64,000 nucleotides of DNA from Verrucomicrobiales bacterium (GCA_016795425.1 JAEUHG010000074.1:1-64000), one strand, 5' to 3'; counted from the stretch's first letter, positions 44,017 through 54,386 are shown. Translations and numbers: made by a program. Notes: generated from the letters alone by a model not told the origin.

Positions 44017-45450
44017 TCAGGGTTCCTGGTTGAACTCGAGTTCCTCGCCGGGGAACGCGGGAGGCGAACCCATGCGCTTGAGCATGGCTTGGAACTCGGC
44101 TTGGAGGAGCGGGGATTTGGCCATGCCTTGCGCCAGTTCGTTGATGCGCTTCTGCATGGCGATCACTCGGTCGGGATTCTGGGGGCCGACGTTGGTGGTT
44201 TCGGAGGGATCCTGGGCCAGGTTGTAGAGTTCCGGGACCGAAGGAAGCGGCGTGCGCCACACCAATTTCCAATCGTCCTGGCGCAACCCGCCGCGGAAGA
44301 GTTCGAGGTTGTAGACCATTTCGGTGCGGGGCGACGGACGCCCGGCGCTGAGGGTCGGCCACATGTCGAGGCCGTCGAGCGGCTTGCATTTGGCCAGGGA
44401 CGCGCCCGCCAGGCCGGCCAGCGTCGGGTACATATCCACGACGTGCATCAGGCCGTCCACGACGGATCCCGACGGGATGTGGCCGGGCCAGTTGGCGAGG
44501 GCGACGACGCGGGTACCGCCTTCGTAGAGCGAGCCCTTGCCGTCGCGGTAAGGGCCGTTGTCGCACGGAATCTTGATCTTCGACATGTCGCCTTCACCGG
44601 CGAACATGGCATTGCGGGTGCCGCCGTTGTCGCTTTGGAACAGGATGAGGGTCTGCTGGCGCATGCCCTTGCGTTCCAGGGCGTCGACGACCCGGGCGAT
44701 TTGGTCGTCCATCGCAGTGATGCTGCCGGCGTACGCTCGGCGGCTGGGATCGGCAACGTGCGCGTATTGGTCCAGGTATTCCTTCGGAGCCTGGTAGGGA
44801 GTGTGCGGGCTATTGAAGGTCAGATAGAGATAGAGCGGGGTAGCGGGATCGTGTTGTTCGATGAGGCGAACGGCATCCTTGCCGAGCAAGGTGGTGGAGT
44901 AACCCTTCTCCTTGACCTTCTTGTTGTCGCGATACCAGTCGACGACGTGATGCTGCTCGTGGGTGAAGTAATCGATTTCACCGATCAACGGTCCGTACTG
45001 GTAATCGAACCCGCGTTGCCGCGGCCAAAACTTCTTGTCGGCATGTCCGAGGTGCCATTTGCCAATGATGGCGGTCTTGTAGCCGGCCTCTTTCAGCGCC
45101 TGAGGCAGCAACCACTCATCGGTGGGCAATCCGTAGGTGTGACCCGAGGGAATCACCAAGGTCTGGAGTCCGTAGCGGAAGGGGTATCGTCCCGTCATGA
45201 GGCAGGCCCGCGTCGGCGTGCACATGGGTTGGGCGTAGAATTTATCCAACCGCGCACCCGTCCTCGCCAGGTTGTCCAGCGCGGGGGTCTTGATGTCGGA
45301 TCCACGGAAGCCGACGTCCTTCCATCCCTGATCGTCGGAGACGATGTAGACGATATGGGGGCGAAGCGCGGCAGCGAAGGCGGGCGCCGTGATGAATAGC
45401 GAGGACGCCAGGACCAGGAGGGTCAGGACCGAGGAATGCAGGGTACGCAT
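44017..45450 (-). CDS. Exported arylsulfatase (Cys-type, ArsB-like)
   Basis: The 477-residue protein has a signal peptide (LHSSVLTLLVLASSLFITAPA) in the chosen frame from 45450. The sulfatase signature is C77-T-P-T-R81 in MCTPTRACLMTGRYP. Other conserved parts are YIVSDDQGWKDVGF (metal Asp pair), AIIGKWHLGHADKKFWP and FQSDNGGTRNAMF. This resembles arylsulfatase B-type S1 enzymes more than the sulfatase at 36649. In-frame ATGs at 45510 and 45519 would give a longer, Arg-rich N terminus, which is less signal-like. The substrate is a sulfate ester, perhaps of a polysaccharide. It ends convergent with the PfkB gene with 25 bases between. Again no maturase gene is present nearby. Confidence 0.95.
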   Translation of the reverse strand: MRTLHSSVLTLLVLASSLFITAPAFAAALRPHIVYIVSDDQGWKDVGFRGSDIKTPALDNLARTGARLDKFYAQPMCTPTRACLMTGRYPFRYGLQTLVIPSGHTYGLPTDEWLLPQALKEAGYKTAIIGKWHLGHADKKFWPRQRGFDYQYGPLIGEIDYFTHEQHHVVDWYRDNKKVKEKGYSTTLLGKDAVRLIEQHDPATPLYLYLTFNSPHTPYQAPKEYLDQYAHVADPSRRAYAGSITAMDDQIARVVDALERKGMRQQTLILFQSDNGGTRNAMFAGEGDMSKIKIPCDNGPYRDGKGSLYEGGTRVVALANWPGHIPSGSVVDGLMHVVDMYPTLAGLAGASLAKCKPLDGLDMWPTLSAGRPSPRTEMVYNLELFRGGLRQDDWKLVWRTPLPSVPELYNLAQDPSETTNVGPQNPDRVIAMQKRINELAQGMAKSPLLQAEFQAMLKRMGSPPAFPGEELEFNQEP

Positions 45451-45774
45451 GGAGGGGCGGTCGGCACGAGTGCTGCGGCGTGTCGCGGTGCGGCCAAGGG
45501 GGACGACCATCGTTGTCATGGTAAGGTCAAGCGGACAGTGGAACTCGAGACGGTGACGCCACCAGAACTCGGGAAGGGAACGGCCGGAGGCCGAGTGAAT
45601 GCGGGACACGAGGGCGTTTGCTGCCGATCCGGTCCCGTGTTCGCATCCTTCCAGGTCGTGGAAGCCACAGTCATCAATAGCGAATGCTTTCTGAATCGGC
45701 ACTCCGCTCGCTATTGCACTTTAGTTCAGTGCCTTTTGTCCCGGCGCCACGTATGAGAGAGATCCGACCCGGTC
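45451..45774. other. 324-base upstream region of second sulfatase
   Basis: This lies between the end of the 1765-residue gene and the start of the sulfatase gene, both leftward. The sulfatase frame stays open leftward-to-upstream to 45702 but its translation is Arg-rich without domain character, so I do not call it. It holds the dyad at 45675-45716 and a short hairpin (GCACT/AGTGC) at 45716-45732. I see no clear promoter. Confidence 0.4.
45675..45716. promoter_or_regulatory. Perfect 9-base dyad upstream of sulfatase
   Basis: CAATAGCGA at 45675-45683 is matched by its reverse complement TCGCTATTG at 45708-45716, 24 bases between the arms. It lies 225 bases upstream of the sulfatase start. It is AT-richer than its surroundings, fitting either an operator or the foot of an mRNA hairpin at the end of the upstream gene. 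Confidence 0.35.
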
Positions 45775-48700
45775 TCAGGGCGCCGGGGAAAGGCGGATTT
45801 CGTAGGCTCCGGTGACCGGACTTTCAGTGCTCCCGACGCGGAGGTGAAAAGGCGCGACGCCGTTGAGGGTGACCACGCCCGGATCCGGGCAGGCGAGGCA
45901 GGTCTGGAACAGGACTGAGCCGGTGGCATCCACCAGGCTCCAATCGATGTCCGCCATGCCGGCACCTGCGGCGACGCGGGTAAAGCGCACGCGGGCGCCG
46001 ACCGGGGCGTCCACTCGATAAACATCCTGGCTTCCCGGATGTTCGAGGCGCCCGGCCCCCGGTCCGGGTTGATCCTCGCGAATCGTGGTGGAGGGACCCA
46101 CCTCAAAGGTCTGAGGGGTGGCGTCCCAGAGCTGAAACGCGTACGGGCCGGTGGCATCGCCGTCGCCATACACTTCGAGTACGTATTCGCCCGGTTCCGA
46201 CAGCCGATGGAGGCCGGCGTTGCTTCCGCAAGCGTCGCCTCCCAGCGTTTCGTCGAAGAGCACTGCGCCGCCCGGGGCCTGGCATCGCCAGCGGAGCCGG
46301 GAGGTGCAGGAGGCTCCAGGCTCCGAGAAGAAGACTTCCGTGGCGGTCTGCGTTTGGAATCGATAGCGATCCCGTGAGCCAGGGGTTTCGATTCGTCCGG
46401 CGCCGGGAGTGGGTTGTCCGTCCTCGACGGGGTCGCCGATGGCGATCGCGAGGGGGGCAGGGGTGGGGACATCGTGGATGCCGATTTGCCACGCTTGGGT
46501 GGCGCCGGCTTCACCTTCAATGGTCACGATGTAGGAACCCTCCGCGAGGAGTGTCTTTGGTCCGGCGTCAGAGCCGCAGCCGAGTCCTCCTAGGGTTTCG
46601 TCGAAAAGCGAGGATCCGTCCGGGGCCTGGCAACGCCATCGCAGGCCACTGTTGCAGGCACCGGTCACTTCATCGAAGTACAAGGTCTGACCTGCCCGGG
46701 CCTGGAAGACCAGTTGGTCCTGGATTCCGGGACGATCGATCGCCCCGCTTTGGACCAGGGATCCACCGTTGCGGAGGTCGTGTGAGATCACATGAAACTG
46801 CCAGGACCGCGGGGCGGGGAGGGAATTCCCCGCGGGGTCGGCGACGGTCGCATCGAGCACGACACGATAGGTGCCGGCGGCCAGCGGTTGAGCGATGGCG
46901 AGCCAGGCGGTGTAGGTGTCCTCGCGATACCCCGCGGTCGCGGGGATGGTCGTCTCGACGGGGTGGCCGGCCCCGGCACTGGCGTGGATACGGAACGAAT
47001 TCGTCGTGAGCGTGCGGGCGTCGATTCGATCATGGAATTTCACTCCCACCACCAGGCGAGAGAGCGGAACCAACGTGCGTTCCGGGCCGGGAACTTCGAA
47101 GGCAATTTCGGGGGGTGTGGTATCCGCGACCAGTTGGAGGGTGCGATCTTCACTCCAACTCGAACCGCCTGCGGAATCGATGGCGCGGGCACGGAGGCGA
47201 AGGGATGTCCTTCCCGCGACGCGAAGTGGTGCGAGCATCTCGGCGCGGAAGGGATGAGAACCGGCTTGCGCGGCCAGTTGGCCGTCGAGGTAATATTCGA
47301 CGGACCGAACCAGCCCCTGGGAACTGGAGGCTCGCGCGGAGACGCCAAAGACTTGCCCTTCCGTGATCGCTGAAGGAATCGGATTGGCGGGATCGCTCAG
47401 GGTGATGACGGGCGGTGGACCGCCCACCTGCGCCGAAATGACATTGAGCACTTGAATCCCGAAGAGATCGTCGGCCACGAAGGCGAATCCCTTGGAAAAG
47501 GCCACGGCTTGAGCGATGCCCGGAGTGGACAAGGTGTTCAGGAACAGCGGCATCCCACCGGTGGCATCGAAGGCATAGACCTGAAGGTCATGATTGTTGG
47601 CGGGTGTCGAATCAGGTCCCGCCACGGCCAACGCGATCCCAGGCGAGATGGGCACCCAGTGTTTCCAGCCATACTGCGCGGTCACCACGTCGGGTAGGGG
47701 AATGGGGTGCAACGGATCGGCAAGGTCAAATGGAACGAACCCGCGCCGGTGCCCCGCGTAGAGTCGTCCGTCGGCGAGCGTGAGTCGGCGAGGTCGGAAT
47801 CCGCCGGGAATCAGGCCCGGCGCTGCAACACGAGTTGCAATGCGCAAGGGCGAGGCGTCCAGCGGCAGAACGAAGAGGTCACTCGTCGAGAGCACGTAGA
47901 GGATATGATCGGCGACCAGCAGATCCTGGAGATCGCCGCTGGCGGGTATTCGAATCCGGCCGAACTGAGTGCCGGTGAAAAGGTCGAGGGCCACCACGTC
48001 CCGTGAGTCCAAACCCGCGTACACGGTGGAACCTGCGGCGGCCACGGTTCGCACGCCGGAACCGAGTGGGATCTGTTGCCGGACTCGCCAGGGCAGTTCA
48101 CTCGCCGTATCCACGAGAGCCAATCCGCCCGGTCCATCGGCAATGGCGACGTGCCGGGCCGAAAGGGCGACGCGGCGAGCGTCACCCGCCGTATCGACGC
48201 GCGACAACAGAACGGGACGGCTGGGATTGGAGATTTGGAACAGGGCAACGCCTGCCTCTCCATCCGCGATGGCGGCGAGATCGCCGGCGATGGCGATGTC
48301 GACGGCGCGGCCGGGTGTATCCACCGCCGCGACGATGCCGGTTTGCACGGCGATTCCATCCAGCGGATTCGCTCCCTGATCCAATTCGACACCGTCCGGC
48401 ACGCCATCACCGTCGGTGTCCGCCTCGGTTCGGTGGGTGCCAAGGATTTCCTCGGCGAAGTCGGACAGGCCATCGTGGTCGCCATCGGCGGCTCGTGGGT
48501 CGGAGTCGACGAGTTGGATGGCAGGGAGCGTGAACTGGCGTTCCGTAGATTCGAAGGGAAACACCGTGGCGGTTTTCCGGGTGCGTGGATCGAGAAAATC
48601 GATGTGCAGCAGAGCGGCATCGGCCGGAATAAAGAGTTCATAAACGCCATACGACTCGGTGCGCCCGCGAATAGGGGCGAGGCCGGACGGACGTGTGACA

Positions 48701-51072
48701 GTGGCGCGGTAGAACAGCGGGTAGGCTGGGGCGTTGCCAGGGCGGTGTCCGAAGGAACGAAACGCGGCGGCGCTGGTCGTTTCGATTCGTTGTGACTCGG
48801 CTCGTGAGAAGTCCGTGGTATCGCCACCGGCGACCGTGTCGGCTTCGCTCCAATGCGACCGCACCTGTTTCAGCACATCATCGGGGATGGGGGTGTCGGA
48901 CTGGGCGTAAGGTGCGAGAAGGTCCGCCGATTGTTCGAAGAGCCAGGCGATTCGGTCGCCCGGGGCAGGCACCGACTGACCGTGGAGGGTGGCATACCTT
49001 CCTCCTTCGGTTGTGACCTCGGACCCGTTGTTGATGCTGTGCTGCGAAGGCGGAGTGGCGGCGCACCCGGCGCATTCCTTCGTATAGGCAACCTTCAGTT
49101 CGTTGCAGGCGAGTGTGGCCTGATAGTAGAGCGCGGTGTAACTCGCGAAGCAGGCTTTGGTCCGTGGATCGGCTTTGCCGTGGGCCGCTTCGAGTTGCTG
49201 GCACTCCTTCCCATACGCATCCAGACTCTCGTGTTTGTTGGCGTCACATCGATCCTTCTCTGCATTGGCGGCGGCGAGGCAGGCATCGAGTCCGCTTTCA
49301 GGACACGGCTTCGGCTGTTCGCCGCCGCCATTGCCATCGCCACCCGAACCACCTCCGCCGCCGTTACCGCCGCCACCACCACCACCACCACCTCCTCCTC
49401 CGTTGGACGGGGGAGGGTTGCTGGGGCCACCTCCGTTGGGTGTTGCGGGGCCCGAGTCCCTCGGGAACGGTCCGCTGGGGCCGCCCGCCCCGCCGTCGGA
49501 GCCGACGTTGCCGGAAGCGCGATTGAGTCCGCCGTCATTGGCGGATCCCACGTACGGCGCCGCCCCGGCTCCGTGCCATCCGGGTTGTCGGATTCCGACT
49601 CCGGGATCGGTGCAGAGGGTTTTGCCGTCCGCGGCGACGGTCATGAGTCCCATGCTCTCCCATTGACCGCGCTTGTGATTGAAGGAGACGAGGCTGCGTT
49701 TGGCGCCCGGCGGCAAGGGAGCGCCCGCGACCACTTCCGGGATATTGGGCAGGCAAACGGGAGCGGGGACATCGAGATTGCCGGCCCCGTCGGTCTGCAC
49801 GGTGAAGACCATGGAAAGATCCAGTCCTTCCGGAAGCGGACCGGGCAGGCGTTGCGGCGGCACGGGCGCGATACCGACGCGGCCTCCGCGTTGTCCGTCG
49901 TCGCGGAAGAGCGAGTTGGGAGGAACGATGACCCGGACCTCAGCCAGCGCGGGGTTGGTGGCCAGAACCTGGGAGGGGAATTGCACGTAGGTGGGCTCAC
50001 TGGCGCTGGCCACCTTCAAGGAATCTCCGCGGATGCGCGGAAGGAAGATTTCGCCGGTGCCGCCTGCCAGATTCGTCCGCACTCCGGCAACAGCGTCCCA
50101 GGCCTTGCCGACCACGGGGAAATAGATGCCATCCGGATAAGCACTGTTGGCGGCGGTGCGCCCATCGATATGGACGAAGAACCTGCCCGCGGGCACCGGT
50201 TCCAGGCGAAAAGATCCGTCGGCGGCAGACACGGCGCGCAAGGTCTCCTCTTGTCCGTCCACGGTGATGGTGACCCCTGCGATGGGCGTGGCTGGCTGGC
50301 TGGGATCCCATGCGCCTTCGCTGGTTGCAGCAAAGACGCGACCCACAACCGCAGTGCCGGCGACCGGCGTGAGGTTGAGCGTGTCAAAGCCGAATGCCAG
50401 CGTTCCGCCCGGAATTCCGTCGCCGTCAGGGTCCAAAGGCCGACCCAGGTGGTCGTACAGACCGGTTCCGGCGAGGGTGACCACGACACGGCAATTGCCG
50501 GGGAGGGGTTCCAGATAAAAGAGCGACGCTGACCGCCGATCGTGGGCCAGTTCGATGCGCGACAGGATCTTCCGGCCTTGAGCCACGGCCACAAAACGGT
50601 CGTTGCCGACCTGTGTGCCTTCAGCGAGCGGTTGGGAGAAGCGGAGGATCGTTTCGCGATACACGGAAACCTCCGTCTCACCCGCCCTCGGTGACGTCTC
50701 CACAACGTAGGCCAGGGGAAGGGCGAGTCGGTAGAAGTGGGAGGCGGCGTCCGCCGGCAGGAGCGTCGATCGCCAGGAATCCTGGATCTCCGGAAGGCGG
50801 ATCAACCGCCTCCATCCATTCGAGACGGTAAGATCAGAGGATTCTTCGAGGGCGTAGTCGGCGAATGTTTCGGGCCAGCGGAGACGGAAGGCACCCGAGG
50901 GCTCGCGGTGGATGGCTAGGCCCGCGGCGTAGGTGGGGAAACCGAGAAGAACCGCGGCCAGTGCAAGGGCAAGGGTGACCGTAAACCCATGAGTAAGGGA
51001 GCCGGCGATGCCGCGCCGCTTCGAACCGGCGAGAACGATGGCCCCGCGTCGAAAAGGAGAGGGCCTACTCAT
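45775..51072 (-). CDS. Giant exported repeat protein (LVIVD, Gly-rich, Cys-paired modules)
   Basis: The product is 1765 residues. A signal segment at about 25-50 (TVTLALALAAVLLGFPTYAAG) comes first. Ig/Big-like and carboxypeptidase-regulatory-like beta modules fill about 50-540. A glycine tract lies at about 544-581 and a Cys-rich segment at about 587-669 (CLAAANAEKDRCDANK, CNELKVAYTKECAGC). A calcium-binding DxDxDG array at about 880-925 (DGDHDGLSDFAEE, DTDGDGVPDGVE) precedes a set of LVIVD-type propeller repeats at about 927-1190. Ig-like modules follow, and the C terminus (about 1429-1764) carries three pre-peptidase-like repeats, two of which share LRWRCQAP and LFDETLGG. No catalytic motif is seen. 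It is probably a surface or secreted adhesin-like protein. The start at 51072 gives a basic n-region before the signal. Confidence 0.82.
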   Translation of the reverse strand: MSRPSPFRRGAIVLAGSKRRGIAGSLTHGFTVTLALALAAVLLGFPTYAAGLAIHREPSGAFRLRWPETFADYALEESSDLTVSNGWRRLIRLPEIQDSWRSTLLPADAASHFYRLALPLAYVVETSPRAGETEVSVYRETILRFSQPLAEGTQVGNDRFVAVAQGRKILSRIELAHDRRSASLFYLEPLPGNCRVVVTLAGTGLYDHLGRPLDPDGDGIPGGTLAFGFDTLNLTPVAGTAVVGRVFAATSEGAWDPSQPATPIAGVTITVDGQEETLRAVSAADGSFRLEPVPAGRFFVHIDGRTAANSAYPDGIYFPVVGKAWDAVAGVRTNLAGGTGEIFLPRIRGDSLKVASASEPTYVQFPSQVLATNPALAEVRVIVPPNSLFRDDGQRGGRVGIAPVPPQRLPGPLPEGLDLSMVFTVQTDGAGNLDVPAPVCLPNIPEVVAGAPLPPGAKRSLVSFNHKRGQWESMGLMTVAADGKTLCTDPGVGIRQPGWHGAGAAPYVGSANDGGLNRASGNVGSDGGAGGPSGPFPRDSGPATPNGGGPSNPPPSNGGGGGGGGGGGGNGGGGGSGGDGNGGGEQPKPCPESGLDACLAAANAEKDRCDANKHESLDAYGKECQQLEAAHGKADPRTKACFASYTALYYQATLACNELKVAYTKECAGCAATPPSQHSINNGSEVTTEGGRYATLHGQSVPAPGDRIAWLFEQSADLLAPYAQSDTPIPDDVLKQVRSHWSEADTVAGGDTTDFSRAESQRIETTSAAAFRSFGHRPGNAPAYPLFYRATVTRPSGLAPIRGRTESYGVYELFIPADAALLHIDFLDPRTRKTATVFPFESTERQFTLPAIQLVDSDPRAADGDHDGLSDFAEEILGTHRTEADTDGDGVPDGVELDQGANPLDGIAVQTGIVAAVDTPGRAVDIAIAGDLAAIADGEAGVALFQISNPSRPVLLSRVDTAGDARRVALSARHVAIADGPGGLALVDTASELPWRVRQQIPLGSGVRTVAAAGSTVYAGLDSRDVVALDLFTGTQFGRIRIPASGDLQDLLVADHILYVLSTSDLFVLPLDASPLRIATRVAAPGLIPGGFRPRRLTLADGRLYAGHRRGFVPFDLADPLHPIPLPDVVTAQYGWKHWVPISPGIALAVAGPDSTPANNHDLQVYAFDATGGMPLFLNTLSTPGIAQAVAFSKGFAFVADDLFGIQVLNVISAQVGGPPPVITLSDPANPIPSAITEGQVFGVSARASSSQGLVRSVEYYLDGQLAAQAGSHPFRAEMLAPLRVAGRTSLRLRARAIDSAGGSSWSEDRTLQLVADTTPPEIAFEVPGPERTLVPLSRLVVGVKFHDRIDARTLTTNSFRIHASAGAGHPVETTIPATAGYREDTYTAWLAIAQPLAAGTYRVVLDATVADPAGNSLPAPRSWQFHVISHDLRNGGSLVQSGAIDRPGIQDQLVFQARAGQTLYFDEVTGACNSGLRWRCQAPDGSSLFDETLGGLGCGSDAGPKTLLAEGSYIVTIEGEAGATQAWQIGIHDVPTPAPLAIAIGDPVEDGQPTPGAGRIETPGSRDRYRFQTQTATEVFFSEPGASCTSRLRWRCQAPGGAVLFDETLGGDACGSNAGLHRLSEPGEYVLEVYGDGDATGPYAFQLWDATPQTFEVGPSTTIREDQPGPGAGRLEHPGSQDVYRVDAPVGARVRFTRVAAGAGMADIDWSLVDATGSVLFQTCLACPDPGVVTLNGVAPFHLRVGSTESPVTGAYEIRLSPAP
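49325..49425 (-). repeat. Triplet repeat tract encoding glycine run
   Basis: A stretch dominated by CCR/CCN triplets on the + strand (CCGCCACCACCACCACCACC in part) encodes the glycine-rich linker of the 1765-residue protein on the - strand. It stays in frame. Tracts like this expand and contract readily, so linker length may vary among strains. Confidence 0.7.
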
Positions 51073-51365
51073 TCCCGTCGTCCCCACGTTTCCGCGCTTC
51101 CGCGCGGGAATTCGTGATTCCGCTTTGGTGGCGCATTCGCTCGAAGGGCGGGGCTCTGCCGCTCGTCGCGAAGAAATCTCCGTCCGAGTTTGAGCCAGGT
51201 TTGACCGCGGAAGCTCCCTATCCATGCCCGGCAGCCTAGGCAGCGGAGAAACGGTACTGAACTGCGCGATTCGGGCACAGGGGTGTGATTCTGGGGCACA
51301 GGGTTCGGAGAACCTTCAGACTCCGTTGACTGCGAATTCGCTCTCCGCACATCGTCCCTGAGCGC
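51073..51365. other. 293-base divergent intergenic region
   Basis: It separates the leftward giant repeat-protein gene from the rightward TPR kinase gene. A TTGACT at 51326-51331 could be a -35 box for the kinase gene, with ACATCG 17 bases later as a poor -10 match. No strong inverted repeat was found. The frame of the giant gene stays open to 51225 but without signal-like content. Confidence 0.3.
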
Positions 51366-54300
51366 ATGCCCGACACCCAAGAAATCCTCCGCGTCGCGCG
51401 GCATCTCGCGATCGATGACCGCGCAGCCTACCTCGACGACGTCTGCAAAGACGACGCGGTGCGGCGCGCACGCGTGGAATTGATGATCGAGAACGGAGCC
51501 GCCCCGCAGTCGGAGTCCGTCGAGCTGCCGAGCTTCGAGGATCCGGGACTGCGGTTGCGTCCGGAGGAATTGGCGGCGCCGGGCGAACATGAAGGCGCGG
51601 TGATTGGGCGGTACAAGCTGCTGCAACGGATCGGTGAGGGAGGGATGGGCGTGGTGTATATGGCGGAACAGGACGTGCCGGTCCGACGCCGGGTGGCGCT
51701 GAAGATCATCAAGTTGGGAATGGATACGCGCCAGGTCGTGGCCCGCTTCGAAGCCGAGCGGCAGGCACTGGCGATGATGGACCACCCGAACATTGCCAAG
51801 ATGCTGGATGCAGGGGCCACGGAGTCCGGGCGCCCCTACTTCGTCATGGAGCTGGTGCAGGGCATACCGATCACCGAGTTCTGCGACCGCAACCAACTCC
51901 CGCTACGCGAGCGCATCGAACTCTTCCTTCCGGTCTGTCGTGCCATCCAGAGTGCCCATCAGAAGGGCATCATGCACCGTGATATCAAGCCGTCGAATGT
52001 GATGGTGACCCTGCATTACGGCGACCCGATGCCGAAGGTGATCGACTTCGGTGTCGCCAAGGCCGTCAGCCAACGGCTAACCGAGAAGACCGTCTTCACG
52101 CACTATGGCGCGATGATTGGCACCCCCGCCTACATGAGTCCCGAGCAGGCGGAGATGAGCAGCATGGATGTCGACATGCGCACGGATGTGTATTCGCTGG
52201 GGGTGCTGCTGTACGAACTGCTGACCGGAAGCACGCCGTTCCCGCAGGAGCGCCTGCGCAGTCTTGGCTTCGGTCAAATCCAGCGCGTGCTGGCCGAGGA
52301 AGAGCCGGAAAAGCCCTCGACCCGGGTCAGCACCATGTGGCGAGAGAAGAAGCCCACTCCCACATGGAATCGAGGACTTCCGGGCAACGACGCGTTCCGC
52401 GCCATCACCGGCGATCTCGATTGGATCGTGATGAAGTGCCTGGAGAAGGACCGACGGCGGCGTTACGACACCGTCAACGGTCTGGCCATGGATCTGACTC
52501 GTTACCTGGCCAACGAGCCGGTGCTGGCTCGTCCACCCAGTGCGGCGTATCGGTTTCAAAAGGCGTTTCAACGTCACCGGGTCGCTTTCGTGGGGTTGGC
52601 GGCGGTCATGATCGCCCTGGCCGTCGGACTCGGATTCGCCACCCGGCAAGCCGTGCGTGCGCGACGGGCGGAGGCGCAAGCTCAGGAACGCCGCGCGGAC
52701 GCCGAAGCCATCTCCAAGTTTCTGACCGAAGTGTTTCAAAGTCCGGACCCCGAGCGCGCGGGCTACTCGTTCACGGTCGCCGAGGCTTTGGGCCGCGCGG
52801 CCGATCGGTTGGATACTGATCTTGCCAATCAAACCGAGCGTCGCGTGATGCTTCAGAAGACGCTCGGCGACACTTACGAAGGCATCGGTTTGCACCGGGA
52901 GGCCGTTCCCCTTCGGGAGAAGGTGCTGGCCCATCATCAGCAAACGTATGGTCCCGTGGATGGGCGCACGGTGGAGGCGATGGCCAACCTTGCTCATTCG
53001 CTTTCCGAGACGCATCGGTTCGAGGAAGGGCTCGCGCTATGGAAGGATGTGCTGCAGATCCAGGAGCGCACTCTCGGGCCCGAACACTTGGCGACCCTGG
53101 CCACTTCCGAAGCGATGGCCGGAGTCATGTCCGGAATGGGGCATGCCGACGAGGCCGGGCATCGATACGAACGGTTGGTCGAGACGCGCCGGCGACTTCA
53201 GGGACCGGAACATCAGGACACTCTGCGCACCTTGAGCAGCCTGGCCGTGCATTACGGACGGGCGGGCGATGACGCCAAAGAACTGGCGTTGCACGAGGAG
53301 GTGCTGCGCCTGCGCCGACAGACCCTCGGCGCGGAGCATCCCGAAACCCTGGTTTCCATTGCGAACCTGGCGGCGAATTATCATGGACACGGCCGGGTGA
53401 ATGAGGCGTTTGCCTTGCAGAAGGAACTGATCGAACTGCGTCGCAAGGTGCTGGGCCCAGGCCATGCCCAAACCCTGATGGCCATGCATTACCTCGCGTA
53501 TTTCGAACAGGATCGCCAACCCGCGGAGGCCGTGCGGCTCCACCGCGAAGTCGCCGTGTTGCGCCGCCAACACCTGGGTCCCGAGAATCCCAACACCATC
53601 CTAAGCCTGCATTACCTGGCCTTGGCCTCCCTTAAGGCAGGGCTGCCGGACGAGGCCCTGTCGGTCCGCGAGGAGGTCGTGCGCCTCCGTCGCCGGGCCA
53701 ACGGCATCGACCATCCCCACACGGTCGATGCCATGGCTCGCCTGGCCTGCAGTTACCTCGGGGCCGACCGAGAATCCGAGGCCTTGGGATTGCTTCGGGA
53801 GTGTTCCTCCCATCTGTCGGAGGACACCTGGCTCTCGCTCCGGGTGGTGTCCCTGTTGGCTTGGTACGAGCAGGAGGGACCGTACACCGAGGCGGCGCGG
53901 CGCGTCCTCTTCCATGCCTCTTCAGAAACCCAACCGTCCAAACTCGCTGCGGCGGCCGAGGCCACCCTGTTGGGGCGGGTGACCGACCCATCGGTGGCGG
54001 AGGACGCCCTGGCCATTGCACGCCGGGCGATGGAACTTGCTTCCAATCCGTCGGACCAGCAGTTCGCGCAGTATGTTCTCGGTCTGGCCATGCAACGCCG
54101 CGGACGCTACAGCGAAGCCGCGGAAGCGCTTCAGTCCGTGACCTCCGATGCCGGCGAGAGTTCTCTGGTTTGGAAAACGGCCGCCTTTCATCGCGCCTCG
54201 GCGCTGCATCGATTGGGACGGGTCGCCGAAGCCCAGGCTCTGTATGATCGCGCCGCGCGAGGTCTTCCGCAGATGCCGAACAAGGGTGACATCTCGCGTG

Positions 54301-54386
54301 ACGGCTCGGATGCCCGACGTTTGGTCGCTTGGCTGGCCCAGCGTGACGTGATGAGACTCCTTCAACAGCCGGTGGCAACGCCCTGA
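51366..54386 (+). CDS. Membrane Ser/Thr protein kinase with TPR domain
   Basis: The 1006-residue protein has an N-terminal helical region (about 1-78), a Hanks-type kinase domain (about 80-370), one membrane helix (about 406-427, [20 protein letters not shown]) and a long TPR array (about 480-860) of the tetratricopeptide 10/12 kind. Kinase motifs are GEGGMGVVY, the VALK lysine, [16 protein letters not shown] and the activation/P+1 region [10 protein letters not shown], so it should be active. The topology places the kinase inside and the TPRs outside the membrane. In related phyla such genes often follow an ECF sigma gene; none is upstream here. It lies 5 bases before the next kinase gene, so the two are almost certainly co-transcribed. 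Its substrates are unknown. Confidence 0.95.
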   Translation: MPDTQEILRVARHLAIDDRAAYLDDVCKDDAVRRARVELMIENGAAPQSESVELPSFEDPGLRLRPEELAAPGEHEGAVIGRYKLLQRIGEGGMGVVYMAEQDVPVRRRVALKIIKLGMDTRQVVARFEAERQALAMMDHPNIAKMLDAGATESGRPYFVMELVQGIPITEFCDRNQLPLRERIELFLPVCRAIQSAHQKGIMHRDIKPSNVMVTLHYGDPMPKVIDFGVAKAVSQRLTEKTVFTHYGAMIGTPAYMSPEQAEMSSMDVDMRTDVYSLGVLLYELLTGSTPFPQERLRSLGFGQIQRVLAEEEPEKPSTRVSTMWREKKPTPTWNRGLPGNDAFRAITGDLDWIVMKCLEKDRRRRYDTVNGLAMDLTRYLANEPVLARPPSAAYRFQKAFQRHRVAFVGLAAVMIALAVGLGFATRQAVRARRAEAQAQERRADAEAISKFLTEVFQSPDPERAGYSFTVAEALGRAADRLDTDLANQTERRVMLQKTLGDTYEGIGLHREAVPLREKVLAHHQQTYGPVDGRTVEAMANLAHSLSETHRFEEGLALWKDVLQIQERTLGPEHLATLATSEAMAGVMSGMGHADEAGHRYERLVETRRRLQGPEHQDTLRTLSSLAVHYGRAGDDAKELALHEEVLRLRRQTLGAEHPETLVSIANLAANYHGHGRVNEAFALQKELIELRRKVLGPGHAQTLMAMHYLAYFEQDRQPAEAVRLHREVAVLRRQHLGPENPNTILSLHYLALASLKAGLPDEALSVREEVVRLRRRANGIDHPHTVDAMARLACSYLGADRESEALGLLRECSSHLSEDTWLSLRVVSLLAWYEQEGPYTEAARRVLFHASSETQPSKLAAAAEATLLGRVTDPSVAEDALAIARRAMELASNPSDQQFAQYVLGLAMQRRGRYSEAAEALQSVTSDAGESSLVWKTAAFHRASALHRLGRVAEAQALYDRAARGLPQMPNKGDISRDGSDARRLVAWLAQRDVMRLLQQPVATP

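Noticed and set aside
43939-45399. 486-residue + strand frame opposite the second sulfatase
   Set aside because: It is the complement of the sulfatase reading frame and has no motif of its own.
49325-49425. Repetitive tract considered as CRISPR or minisatellite
   Set aside because: It is an in-frame triplet tract encoding glycine, with no repeat-spacer pattern.
48853-50532. 559-residue + strand frame opposite the giant repeat-protein gene
   Set aside because: It is antisense to the signal-bearing, repeat-bearing frame; its threonine/alanine-rich stretch is the complement of the glycine codons.
51326-51354. TTGACT with a 17-base spacer as a sigma-70 promoter for the TPR kinase
   Set aside because: The -10 element is a poor match and would leave almost no leader before the ATG, so I mention it only as a weak possibility.
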